A stretch of DNA of 64,000 nt from Vicia villosa (Eukaryota; Streptophyta; Magnoliopsida; Fabales; Fabaceae), in the NCBI RefSeq assembly GCF_029867415.1, contig NC_081182.1, forward strand, positions 10,732,646 through 10,796,645, written 5' to 3'. Made by a program: the position numbers and the translations under genes. Below the pieces are notes generated by a model. That model did not search any database. It was not told where the DNA came from and saw only the letters and a program-made list of their open reading frames with translations. This document shows, piece by piece, positions 22,240 through 32,348 of the stretch (position 1 is its first letter; the number at the start of each line of letters is the position of its first letter).

Positions 22240-23884
22240 TTGGGTGTAAAGTTAAATAGTATAATGCATTTTTATTTGGGGTATACATTTCTTCTGCAGC
22301 ATGACAAGGGCCTATGTTTGCCAGGTTCCTGTCGAAGTTGGTTTTGTTCACCTGGTTGACCTTAGCCATGTAGTAACTCTGATCACCTTCGATATTCTCC
22401 ACTATACCATCTTCTCTCCAAATTGTCACCCTCTGATGCATTGTTGAGGGTATAGCTGCTACCCCATGAATCCATTCCCTACCAAGCAAAAGGTTGTAGT
22501 TTGCCTTTGCTGGTATAACCATGAACATGGTTGGCCTGGTAACTGAGCCTACTGTCAAATTGACTTGAACAACTCCCAGTGTTTGTCCTATTTTGCCTTC
22601 GTAGTTAGATAAAACCATGTTATGTGGCCTTATATCCGTATCGAACATACCAATTCTTTTTAGCATGTATTGAGGCATTAGGTTCACTGCTGCTCCCCCA
22701 TCAACTAGGACTTTATTTATGCCCACGTTCTCAATCTTAGCCCTGATATAGAGTGGCTTCAAATGATTTCGCATACCCTCATCAGGCCTTTCGAAGAAAG
22801 CATTCTGTTCTTCTACTGCACCATTATTCAGCACATAGTAACACACAGGTTTGTGTTTTGTCATTTCTTCGATATCAGCCTCTTCACAGTCTTCTACTTC
22901 AGTTTCCTGATTAAACTCGTGAGGGAGTACAGAAACAACATTGCAATTCAAGTTTATAGATGACACTCCATCAGAATCAAAATCATTTGTCATTCTATCC
23001 TCTTCTTTCCAAGAATTTGAACGCATCTTTTCTTCTTCATCCAAGAGTTTTTCAGCTTCGAATAATTTGCGTTCCACCGAAGGTTTGTTTGACTTTGCCC
23101 CCTCGTATGGGACTTGGTTGCTACTAGAGTCTCTAGCTTCTCTTGGCCTGTATTCCTTCTGAGCCTTTTTTATTCTCTGATGCCTTCTCCACTGGGACCG
23201 AGACATAGGATTTTTTCCTTTGTAATTCTCCAACCGATACACCTCTCGATTTGGTCTTTGAAATTGTTTCCTATATGCCATTGCAGTTCTACCACCTTGG
23301 TCCCAACTTCGCCATTTGTTGGTTCTTGCATCAGCTTGTACCCACCTATCCCTTGGCGCATCTGCAGGGATTCTGAAAGTTACCCTTCGAGTTCTGGGGT
23401 GTGGGCTATCAGGCCTCTTTGTTGGAGTCCATATGTCGAAACCGTACAGGTTAGGACGCAACCCCTGAGTTTCTTGACTCATGTAGCAATGCACACGTTC
23501 GAATGATCGTGCTAGCATTTCGTCATAGACTGCCCCACATCTTGGGCAGAGAGCAACTTCAGTGTTTTCTTTGTGGCATCTGACCAAAAATCCTACCAAG
23601 CTTTCCTCCATCTTTGGGTACAGTTGTAGTAGGGGATTTAGCTCTCTTCCTGGGTGTTCCCACCTTTCGCGTCGAACCCTTTCGAAGTTGGCTTCGACCC
23701 TTCGGTTCAGCATGATCGAACACCTTGGACACATCCATTGCTTACCACCATTTCTCTCGTGGCAATTCCAGAGATATTCTTTGAGGCTTTCGGTTCTTGG
23801 AGGAACTTCGATGCCCCCATTTTTCTTCGTCAGCCATGTCTCTAGTTCGCCAAATTCAGACACTGGTCGTCTGGCGCTGACCAT
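22127..23884 (-). CDS. Aspartic protease region of the Tat element
   Basis: The open frame of 585 codons holds an N-terminal part with two paired-cysteine motifs (CPRC near residues 57-60 and 115-118, each preceded by a C/H pair, possible zinc-binding units) and a basic middle region. A retropepsin-like domain from about residue 375 has [12 protein letters not shown], where the usual DTG/DSG triad is DGG, and a later LLLGREW block. It cleaves the element's polyprotein if active. The frame ends in TGA at 22129-22127, overlapping the next ATG, an arrangement that could allow re-initiation. An in-frame TAG at 23924-23926 separates it from gag, so the true start is unclear; ATG 23884 is simply the first one after that stop. 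Confidence 0.75.
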   Translation of the reverse strand: MVSARRPVSEFGELETWLTKKNGGIEVPPRTESLKEYLWNCHERNGGKQWMCPRCSIMLNRRVEANFERVRRERWEHPGRELNPLLQLYPKMEESLVGFLVRCHKENTEVALCPRCGAVYDEMLARSFERVHCYMSQETQGLRPNLYGFDIWTPTKRPDSPHPRTRRVTFRIPADAPRDRWVQADARTNKWRSWDQGGRTAMAYRKQFQRPNREVYRLENYKGKNPMSRSQWRRHQRIKKAQKEYRPREARDSSSNQVPYEGAKSNKPSVERKLFEAEKLLDEEEKMRSNSWKEEDRMTNDFDSDGVSSINLNCNVVSVLPHEFNQETEVEDCEEADIEEMTKHKPVCYYVLNNGAVEEQNAFFERPDEGMRNHLKPLYIRAKIENVGINKVLVDGGAAVNLMPQYMLKRIGMFDTDIRPHNMVLSNYEGKIGQTLGVVQVNLTVGSVTRPTMFMVIPAKANYNLLLGREWIHGVAAIPSTMHQRVTIWREDGIVENIEGDQSYYMAKVNQVNKTNFDRNLANIGPCHAAEEMYTPNKNALYYLTLHPNGFQWDREIMDGPPDTAPLENYPTVRPTGWDDDINHV

Positions 23885-23923
23885 GTTAACCGCTGCTGGA
23901 GGAACTTCAGAGATCTGGATTTT

Positions 23924-26254
23924 CTAGAGTTTCATCCTGAGGTCTTCAGTGGCCTCACTGTTTTCTTCCTTCGATGCTTCGGTTATTTCTGTCTTGGAAG
24001 ATTCTTCAACAACAGTGTTGAAGACTATTTCACCTGTTAGGCTTTCAGTAGCCTGCTTTCCATTGAACATTGCTTTAGTCTCCACAACTTCAACTTCAGA
24101 GGCCTCTACCATGTTGATATCTTCTACCTCGCAGAGGCTAGTGTCAGCAATGTTTAGGGGATTAGTATCGACCCTCATATGAATCTTGGTCTTGTCAGCA
24201 AACTTCAACCTTCCATCATTGAGAGCATTTTGAATTAGATCCCTGAAAAGAAAACATTGAGAAGTTTTATGGCCTAAAACCCATGATATTTACAAAAACC
24301 TCTTTTCTTCCGTTGTTCCAACGGAGGAATTTTTGAATTTGGAGGTAGTATCATTTGGCCATCTTTTACCAATAAATCAAATATTTCATCACACTTGGTA
24401 ATGTCGATAAGTTTTCTTAGGGAACCTATCATTCTTATCGTTTTCTACTGGGTTTTTTCCATTGGCAGGATTTAGCAATTTGCAGGCGTAAGGTGGCGCT
24501 TCTTTTAATTCAGCTAAGTCTATTTCGACTTCTTCAGGGTTATACGAGTCATTGAAAGACTCATCATCAGCGTCCTCGGCTTCGACGTACGCTACTCTTT
24601 CTTTCTTATAACTTTTATTCGCCCTAACCTTTTCTGCCTTCAGTCGTTCGACTTGTCGAACCCTGTCTACTAATTGGGCCATGTCCCTGAGGTATTGGGT
24701 ATCTAGTTTCTTTCTTATTGAATAATCTAGACCACCTGCAGCCATTTCAACAAGTTCATGCTCTGGGACTGTTGTAAAACACCTTGATTTCAACAAACGG
24801 AACCTATTTAAATAATCATCAATTGTTTCTGTGAATTTTCTTTTAACACTGGCCAATTCTTTCAAACTTATCTTAGTTTGACCCATGTAGAATTGCTCAT
24901 GGAAAAGCCTTTCCAAGTATGCCCATGCATCTATCGAATTTGGTGGCAAAGTAGTAAACCAAATGAAGGCATTTTTTGTCAGTGAACTAGGGAAATATTT
25001 GATCCTTAAATCCTCGTTTCCCGCTAAGTCTCCTGCTTCTGTCAAATATCTAGCAATATGCTCCACCGTTGACTCATTAGTTTCGCCTGAAAATTTTGTA
25101 AATTTGGGTACCTTAGTGCCCCTAGGCAATTCTGTCTGCATGACATAATCTGATATAGGGGATGTATAGTTTGGACGTCTAAGTCCAGTACTAAGGCCAT
25201 TATTAGCCATAACCCTTTCTATCATGGCAGTTAAGTTATTTTCTGTAGCCAGATTTTCTCTTCTGACTCTTTGAACAACCTCATCTGGGTGTTCGTTCCT
25301 ACCCACAATCCTTAATCTGGGTTGCTCCTCCTCCGTTTCTTGTCGAACGGGGACAGTTCTTTGATTTGAAGCTTCTAAGTTAATTATTGGAGTTCCTTCG
25401 AACATCTCTGTTCTTCGTGAGGGGCCTACATCCCTAGTGGCTGTCCTAGATGACGGAACTATGTCTTGTACACGTTCTAAAATGGGCCTCTCTTCCTGAT
25501 TCGCAGGCTGTTTGTCTTTCCTTTTAGGTGGTGTTATTCCCATGAATTCTGCCATTCGATTCATTTGAGATGATATCTTTTGGAAAGTCTCCATGTTTTC
25601 TCTATTTGTAGTAGTAACATTTGCCATTAGTGGGCTTAAAACTGGAGTCAATTCTCTGGCCAAAACCCCTACCATATCATGGTTGCTTGCATCCATTTCT
25701 TGTCGAAATGCTGCTTGGTTATTTGTGGTAAAGTGAGGCATCTGGGTAGAAAAACCAGTGTTATGTGCACTTCGACCCACTGAACTAACATTCGGTGAAA
25801 ATGTCGCATTGTTAGTTGGGGCATATATAGGTCCTGCCCCTCGTACGCCTGTTCCATATTGGTATGGCATTCCGTATGGATTATTTGGTCTCCATTCGAA
25901 AGCAGAATTCGTACCTTGACTATGCAAATTATTTGCAGCATTTGTCGAGGCAAACAATACGTCCTCTGCGCTTGTGGATGAGGGTGCGGTTGTCGATACT
26001 GAAACTGGAATAGTCCCTGAGGGTCCTGTATTATTTTCAGGCATAGCCTGGGAATTATCTGCAGGTCTCGATCCATTTGGACCCGTTGCATCTCGTGTTT
26101 CTTGAGTAGAAGTCGAATTTGCCGCTCCTGATCCTGAACCTTGTGGGGGATCTTGATTACCCCCTGCACTGGCCGTAACGACCATTTTCCTGTTGTACCT
26201 TCGTTTGGGAATCGGTTGTGCACTGTTCTTTAATTTACCGTTCCTAAGGTTCAT
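23924..26254 (-). pseudogene. gag region of the Tat element, frameshifted
   Basis: Gag forms the particle that packages element RNA. The first 621 codons (26254-24389) include an N-terminal Pro/Ser/Thr/Asn-rich part and a retrotransposon gag domain at about residues 390-540 (FIWFTTLPPNSIDAWAYL, LNRFRLLKSRC). The frame then stops at 24389, but gag-like sequence continues in another frame with a possible C..H..H..C cluster near 24275-24305, and in a third frame from 24208 to a TAG at 23924. At least two single-base indels (near 24400 and 24285) are needed to join these, so no full Gag can be made. Confidence 0.82.
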
Positions 26255-26317
26255 ACAAGATCTTGATATTGTCTAGACAAAAATAAAGCAATTGATTAAA
26301 ACAATCTGCTTGACACC

Positions 26318-26335
26318 GTCCCACTGGGCGTGCCA
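26318..26335 (-). other. Primer binding site of the Tat element
   Basis: On the minus strand TGGCACGCCCAGTGGGAC follows the LTR end after three bases. The position fits a primer binding site; the tRNA was not identified. Confidence 0.7.
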
Positions 26336-26338
26336 ATT

Positions 26339-27329
26339 TGTTTACGGTGATTTCCGGTAAACAACCGCTAGTCTTCCAAATTATAATAAATATGATTTGG
26401 TTACTCGCAGGATCGACTAGATTGATCCTAGGACACATAGTCAAGAAGATTGTCATCAACGTTTATTCGAACCATATTCATTATTTGTCTTCTTCAATAA
26501 GCGTTGTTCGATTAAAGAACAAATAGTCTTGACAATCACTTTGTTATATATAAATGTGACTTCAATGAAAAGATAAGTAACATAACATAGAAAATTAAAA
26601 GGACTATTGAAACGTAAAGAATCTTAAACTGCAGAAATGTAAAAGACTTTGAAAGTAAATAACATGAAAGTAATTCGAAAGTAAATGACGTTAAAGTAAA
26701 GATACAGAAATGTAAATGGCAAGAAGTAAATGAAATGCAGTAATTCTGGAAAATATTTAAAAGCAAAGGGTAATACACATGTATTAAAATGGTGGTGTCA
26801 TACGTACATTTTCTCAGCGAACTCTTTCTCTTAACGCTTGATACTTGAGTAAATATGTGAGTGATTTGTACAAAATGAACACACGGAATCCTAACATTGA
26901 GACTCCTATTTATACTAGTTTCGACCTTAACGGTCCTATACTAATCTGCTGCCACGTTTCTCATAAGGACTTCTAGCGATGCCATCTGTTACTTGGACAG
27001 TTACGAAACCGTCTTCGAATTTCAAATCTTCCCGCCTGAGTCTGTCTTCGACGCGTGGCAGTGTATTAAACAAACACTACGAAAAAACACGCTAAGTAGT
27101 AATACTTGAATATATTTACAAATTTGTCTAAGTCCCCGAAGACACATACTTTTCACTAGCTTTCAGTATTCATTATCTTCATAGCGAACTTAGAAATCTT
27201 TACTCTCGAAGCATGACCATCAGTAGTCATTCTTTTATTTTTTAAAGGATGGCCATCAGTAACCATCTTTCCTTCGATTTTCTACTTCTTCGAAGGATAA
27301 ATACTACAAAACGAAATCTTCAGCTAACA
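26339..27329 (-). repeat. 5' LTR of the Tat element
   Basis: The inner edge is set by the primer binding site, and on the plus strand the LTR begins TGTTTACGG. The outer edge at about 27329 (...CAGCTAACA, giving TGTTAGCTG on the minus strand) is a guess because the partner LTR is not in the window. A TATA box is present at 26907-26914. Confidence 0.6.
26907..26914 (-). promoter_or_regulatory. TATA box of the Tat LTR
   Basis: TATAAATA on the minus strand, followed by GGAGTCTCAATG, lies about 570 bases before the inner LTR end, as expected for an LTR promoter driving gag-pol. Confidence 0.6.
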
Positions 27330-28050
27330 CAACCATATAAGGGGTCCAACGAGACACCATTTTTAAGGAATAAAATTGTAACTAATTCTCACATTCAAAG
27401 TATATAATATTTCGTAAATGTAATGACACAGACTTGAAGGAGGGGTTGGACTCACATGCTCGCGATTCGAATCCTTTAATTCATTAGCCTGACCGTAGGG
27501 AAGATGAGCAATTGTTTCAATACACCAAATAATTTTTCACATTAGATTAAATATAATAAAAAAATATAATTTATATACAATTCTCATACTCTTCGATCCA
27601 AATACACACTTTTTTAAGAATAAAATCATGACAATTCAGAGACACAAAACAAATATTACCTTGTAAACACAACCGCACAAATTATAAATCAAACGGAATA
27701 ATATGCGATTATTTCATCCGGTAACTTCCTCATTCCACTTGATCATAAGGAGCATGCTCTCTATAACTTTGACCAAATAAACCCCTATATGCATTTATGT
27801 CTTCTTGCTTAAATAACTCAGATGATAGGTTGTTAATTTCGATTATTTAGACTTGGATTTATTTATTTATTATATGAGCTGAATTAAAGAGTAAGTTATA
27901 ACCGTCCAATTTTTAATTGAATTATTTTTTGTTGCTAAAAATAAATTAAAATATCAGTATATTATACAATATTAAAAACACGAGAGTTATAACTTTTTTT
28001 AAAGCGTGTTCTTGGATGTTCAAATTACGTCTCATTTAATTCGGAAATAT
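27330..28050. other. AT-rich intergenic DNA
   Basis: Stops occur in all frames and there is no repeat structure beyond short A/T runs. No gene or element end was recognised. Confidence 0.5.
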
Positions 28051-28054
28051 TTCT

Positions 28055-28385
28055 TTTCTGTCGTGTTGGATCGTGCTTGGAAGAGCACCATTAATAACTA
28101 TCACAAGCTTCAGATTTATATTACTTTAAGCAACAAAATGTTGGTATATATCACTGATCCAAGCTGGGATCATATAAATAAATATTGTTGAAGAAAAAAA
28201 ATGCAATTAATTAATGGTATGCCATGTATGTGGAAGTGAGATATTGAATTCAGATTTTTGTATGCTTTAATTTAAAGCAATCATGGAGTTTACTAAAAAG
28301 ATACTACTAGTATATTTCATAGCCTTAGAAAAATAAGATACAGATCGTGCCGTGTTTGTCTGACCAATAAATTGCATCAACAAAA
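28055..28385 (+). repeat. Segment duplicated at 57175-57495 (copy 1), possible 3' exon
   Basis: About 330 bp match 57175-57495 at roughly 90% by eye, including GAGCACCATTAATAACTATC. Both copies keep a short open frame ending in INKYC and a stop, with mostly in-register differences, so this may be the last exon and 3' UTR of a gene or gene fragment I do not recognise. Homology stops at about 28385, just before the DNA transposon, and a weaker match resumes at about 42105-42150 versus 57780-57830. The paralogue therefore shows roughly what the site looked like before insertion. Confidence 0.6.
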
Positions 28386-28439
28386 TATTGAAGAAAATTT
28401 CTTTGGCCACCTCCCTATGGGGGTCACCCCCAGCGAAAA

Positions 28440-28985
28440 TACCAAAATACCCCTGCTTCGAAAGTTCATTTTCGAAAGCGTCTTTTTTTGAAAAAATTGA
28501 CTTATTTCGGAAGTTCATTTCTGAAAACATTATTTCGGAAGTGAACTTCCGAAATACTGCGATTCCTGCAGATTTATCAAAACACTCCCCCTCCCCCAAT
28601 CATTTACCCTAAATCAAAACAAAAAGTGGCAAAGGCGAAAATTTGTGCAAACAGAATTCCAAAGCGCATCAAGGCTCCAATCACTCTGCTAAACAACATT
28701 CAAAAGCCCTCAATCCTAACACTTTGTAAGTTTTGAAATTTTTAGATCTATTATTGAAATGCATGTTATTTAGGGTTTTAATTGCATAAATGATATATGG
28801 TTAGGTTGTTAGTAGTATTTAGGTTGTTTAGAAGCATTTTGATTTGGTTTGAAGTTTGGTTTAGGGGTCTGCCATGGAAGTTGCAGAAAAGTGCATCGCA
28901 GGGGTGTTTCGGAAGTTCATTTCCGAAAACACCTCCCTCCCAGTTTTCGGAAATGAACTTCCGAATTGTATCAGAAGTTCAAATT
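28440..28985 (+). repeat. TTCGGAAGTTCA palindromic motif cluster, left side of the DNA transposon
   Basis: Copies of the quasi-palindrome TTTCGGAAGTTCATTTCCGAAA occur near 28458, 28504, 28531, 28907 and 28950, in varying states of decay. Similar copies lie near the other end (41780-41975) and in an isolated fragment at 63590-63700. Each can form a small hairpin. Confidence 0.7.
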
Positions 28986-29036
28986 TTTTTGTTTTTTATT
29001 TTGTCTCGCATATTAATCGATTTCAACTGTTTACAG
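28726..29036 (+). other. Predicted 5' UTR intron of the small transposon gene
   Basis: A donor CTTT|GTAAGT at 28726 and an acceptor TTTACAG at 29036 flank an AT/T-rich stretch that contains one of the transposon palindromes. The start codon lies four bases after the acceptor. This is a prediction from splice-site consensus only. Confidence 0.45.
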
Positions 29037-29040
29037 GAAC

Positions 29041-29325
29041 ATGTCAGACAACCAACAAGCACGCAGGACTGCGTCTTCTAAAGAGGGCGCTAAGGGAAGA
29101 AAGGGTTCTTCAAAGAAGGAGGTGAAAGAGGTGAAGGAGGTGAAGGAGGTGAAGGAGAAGAAGAAGCTTTTGACTGGTTCTGCTTCTCGTCCCTTGGGAG
29201 TCCATGGCTCGGACGCGCAGGCTCAGCCTTCAGGCGTGATCAACGCTGATGGTTCTGATACTGAGTGGGATGAAGATTGGTATAATTATCTTCATTCGGA
29301 GGAGTTCGCTCGTCGAGAAGAATAA
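29041..29325 (+). CDS. Small lysine/glutamate-rich protein of the DNA transposon (94 aa)
   Basis: The ATG at 29041 follows a good splice acceptor. The protein is strongly polar: a basic N-terminus (residues 1-27), a block with four VKEVKE-type repeats (nine-base tandem repeat, about 29120-29160), a glycine/alanine/serine linker, and an acidic tryptophan-rich end (DTEWDEDWYNYLHSEEF). No known domain is recognised. It lies between the transposon's left end and the inverted repeat and may be an element-encoded accessory protein or a captured gene piece. Codon use and the intact frame allow a real product, but short length limits certainty. Confidence 0.4.
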   Translation: MSDNQQARRTASSKEGAKGRKGSSKKEVKEVKEVKEVKEKKKLLTGSASRPLGVHGSDAQAQPSGVINADGSDTEWDEDWYNYLHSEEFARREE

Positions 29326-29480
29326 CGTGTTTTTATTTTGTTTGATGTGTATTTTGTAACGCTCGTCGGGCAGAATAACATGTTTTTGTTTTGTTTGACG
29401 TGTTTTGTTTTGTTTTGTTCGGATTTCGGATTGTATCGCACAATGTTTTTGTATTGGATTTATCATGTTAATAAAAATAC

Positions 29481-29581
29481 GTACTACTGTAAGTAACAAA
29501 TGACGGAGGAGGTGTAACCGGGGCCGGAACATATGACGGAGGAGGTGGATGTCCGGAGGAAGAAGAACCGGAGGTACGTCC
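29481..29581 (+). repeat. Left arm (outer part) of a 165-bp inverted repeat
   Basis: These 101 bases are the exact reverse complement of 41510-41610 by eye. The arm continues after the Athila-type insertion at 41330-41393, where four mismatches with 41447-41509 were seen. The last five bases (29577-29581, CGTCC) are the target duplication repeated at 41325-41329. Confidence 0.9.
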
Positions 29582-30822
29582 TGTTGAAAGAATATTGTGG
29601 TGTACTTTTCGTTTATATCGTATCCACAGGGATTATTGCGATATCACCGCCGTTCTATAGCCTATTTTGTCTTGAGTTAATGTTACTTTAGTTTTAGGTT
29701 TGCAAAAGATCATTCAATTCTTTTAGTAGCAAAGAGTAAATTAATGAAAGTTCTAAGTTAAAGAAAATGTATCAAGATTCGATTTCATCGACCTAAATTT
29801 GTATGTTTCCTTATAAATAGATGCTTATGAACTTGCTAACGATCAATATAATTACGTATCGACACCTATATCGTCCGTGTCCGCAACGATATAGTTAGAT
29901 TTACCGTATTGTTTAACCGACGATTTCTCCACCGTTTAAACAATACAAATAACGTTTTAAGAACCGATACTTAGTAAACATCAAACTCTAAATCCATGTC
30001 TGCAACTTATAGTTTGAAAGATGATTAGTTAGGTCTAGATACAAACATTGATGTCTCAAACATTTATACCAAAGGAAAAGCTTTAATAAACAAACTAAAC
30101 CATCTATATTGATCATCACTTGTTCATACACATATATTCACAAGAAAAACATACAAAAGGCTAGGAAGATTACATCTTATCTTGATACAAAAGGGATTTA
30201 GCTATCCATGAGAATGGTAGCTTGCACAAGAAGGTAAGGATGAAGGTCAACAAGCATCAAATGGCGATTAATCGACGATCAAGGCTTCCAATCTTCAACT
30301 CTATATTTGCTACAGTGTATATTGCTCTTGTTTCTCTCTAAAATATCTCCAACTCCCTTTTCAAAAGTGATCTGGCCCATAAACAAATAAACAAAGTTTC
30401 GCAGACCGCGCTTAGCGCGGTGCAGCCCGCTAAGCGCGCTATCAATAATTGCTTAAACCGCCCAACCGCGCTAAGCGGGCTCCAGACCTCGCTTAGCGCG
30501 GAACTCTCTGCCAGAACTTCCTTCTTTTCTTCAAAAGCGCGCTTAGCGGGCTCAACCTCGCTTAGCGCGCTACCTCTTTTCAGCAATCCTTGGCTTTGGT
30601 CTTGGAACATCTTCAAAGTGCTTTTTCCATGGTCCCAGCTTCCAATTATCTATAAAAACTACAAAATCCAACATAGATTGCAAAGATAAGAACTATTCAA
30701 CAATAATATAAATATAAGAATAAATATATACCAAATGACAATAAAATACTACTATTAACCACAAAAAGACTTGAGAGTTATCAAAAATTACCTAAGATAT
30801 TTACACAAATTGGTAACTAACA
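29582..30822 (-). repeat. 3' LTR of the Athila-type element
   Basis: A 1241-bp LTR nearly identical to 40084-41324. It contains six copies of a CGCTTAGCG/CGCTAAGCG palindromic core between about 30407 and 30577. It is flanked on the left by the target duplication and on the right by the polypurine tract. Confidence 0.97.
30405..30580. repeat. Cluster of CGCTAAGCG palindromes in the Athila-type LTR
   Basis: Six copies of the core GCTTAGCG or its complement, most extended to GCGCGCTTAGCG or CCGCGCTAAGCGG, occur in 170 bases of otherwise AT-rich DNA. The other LTR carries the same cluster at about 40908-41078, and three further pairs lie in the interior. Neighbouring copies are often in opposite orientation and could pair into stems. 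Confidence 0.85.
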
Positions 30823-30835
30823 ACTCTCCCCAACT
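30823..30835 (-). other. Polypurine tract of the Athila-type element
   Basis: On the minus strand GTTGGGGAGAGT abuts the 3' LTR, where plus-strand DNA synthesis is primed. The coding-free element has the same tract at 51981-51993. Confidence 0.8.
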
Positions 30836-32348
30836 AAACCTTTGTTTGTCCTCAAACGAAAACAAACACAAAAACAATCAACAAGCAAAACCAAGAGAGC
30901 ACAAGCTAAGACAAGAACAAATGGGTGGTTCAAATTCCATAAGCACACAAGCAACATCTCACCCTTGCTCAAATAATACCATGCTTGAGATACTAATACT
31001 AAATACACAATTGATGTAAACAGCTCCTAAAACAAAATAAGTTCAAAATTGAATCACAACCTACACACTTCTCTAGTAAGAGACAAAATTGAGGACCTAA
31101 CACTCACACAACAATGTCGCCAACATCCAGAATTAATTATGCAATCATCTACACAACATTTATATAAAAAGCGTAAAAGCAGGAATCACAAAGACTTTAG
31201 GGTTGAAACTTGGGTTGGTTAACAAGGAAGTGTCATTTCTCAAGGCCATTGAAATAAAAGGGGTCAATTCCTAAGAGAGCATTCAAATCATGATTATATC
31301 CACACATCCTTATCAACCGATCACACAATTTTATTGCTCAAGAGTTCATCTTTTTATTTTGTTGGAACTAGCTATATACAAAGCTCTTCTCTTTTCCTTT
31401 TTCTTTTTCTTTTCTCTTTTTCTTTTTCTCTCTTGAGCAATTATTTATTTTCTTCTACACACCAATACAACCAAGATCAAAATTTTATTCTCCCCAACTT
31501 GAATATTACCACCACATAATCACGAATGCTCCCTATTCTAAGTCGAAAAGGAATCAATCCTAACCACATTTCATGGTACTTTTCAAGGTTCAAAGAAAGT
31601 CATCAAGATTCAAATCAAAAATCGGCAATTATAAGGCATGACATGATACCGATTGAATCTTGGCAAAATGGCTCAAAGTGGTTAGCAAATACTCACACAC
31701 TCACCGGGTAGGTTATATTTGGAAGAGAAGTTATACTCGTAATGCGAAACAAAATGCTTTGATCACTTTCATGCTTTACACAATTAAAATAAAAAACGCA
31801 AGATTAAACATAATAAACACGAGTTAAACGCACATTGTTGGTAACCACAAAATAATATATATATGTACAATGGAAAGGCTCCTCACACTAGTTTTAGAAC
31901 TAAAATGATTCATTATTGAACTATATTTGTTAAAGAAACTATGACATCTCATTTGTACAATTACAAGCATCTCATTCATGGTATATTAAAGGAACGGTAG
32001 AAATGTACCTTGCACGTACTAATTTCACACTATATCATCACCGCCCCAATTGGTTGTAAAAGCTCGCTTCATCAAAGGAAGCACTTTCACAAAAACAACA
32101 ACAAAAATTTAAAAACACAATTGCATATGTATATAGAAATAAAAGCAATTAAACTAAAAACTTAATAAATTAAAAACAAACACCAACAGGTGTCAAAATA
32201 TCCAAAAAGGCATAGCAATGCCTAAGGTTCAAAATACCTCATCCTATAAAAGGACGGAACAAAAACTACAAAGCTTAAGTCAAAAAAAAAAAAAAAAAAC
32301 TAGCACTAAACATACTAACTAAACATACTAAGTATCAACTAGAAAGAA
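30836..32348 (-). other. Non-coding 3' region of the Athila-type element
   Basis: No coding frame is present. It has a long pyrimidine run on the plus strand (31385-31436; purine-rich in element orientation) and A-rich stretches near 32090-32300. Several blocks, including TTTGTTTGTCCTCAAAC, are shared in order with 51994-53150 of the small element, so this region is a family trait. Confidence 0.7.

Larger units (their letters stand above)
1..27329 (-). mobile_element. Tat-lineage Ty3/gypsy retrotransposon, minus strand, nested and partial (3' LTR outside the window)
   Basis: Reading right to left the element has a 5' LTR (about 26339-27329), a primer binding site (26318-26335), gag, protease, reverse transcriptase, two RNase H domains and integrase (end 18525). 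Between pol and the missing 3' LTR lie two plus-strand (antisense) genes. The duplicated RNase H and the antisense extra ORFs are both known features of the plant Tat group. Coding is degraded: at least two gag frameshifts, a gag/pro stop codon, a frameshift before integrase, and a substituted RT catalytic residue. A 15-kb Ogre-like element is inserted at 920-15918. The left end cannot be placed because the 3' LTR is not in the window, so membership of the first 900 bases is inferred from continuity with 15924-16965. Confidence 0.8.

Noticed and set aside
29481..29581. microRNA gene
   Set aside because: The hairpin is too long and too perfect for a typical plant microRNA and derives from a transposon gene; a small-RNA source is possible but not a defined microRNA.
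30405..30580. Series of transcription terminators (GC-rich hairpins)
   Set aside because: Plant pol II does not use bacterial-type hairpin terminators; the palindromes are reported as a repeat cluster instead.
30338..30616. 92-codon frame in the Athila-type LTR (also at 40840-41118)
   Set aside because: It is open because the CGCTAAGCG palindromes lack stops in that frame; it is duplicated in both LTRs and has no protein character.
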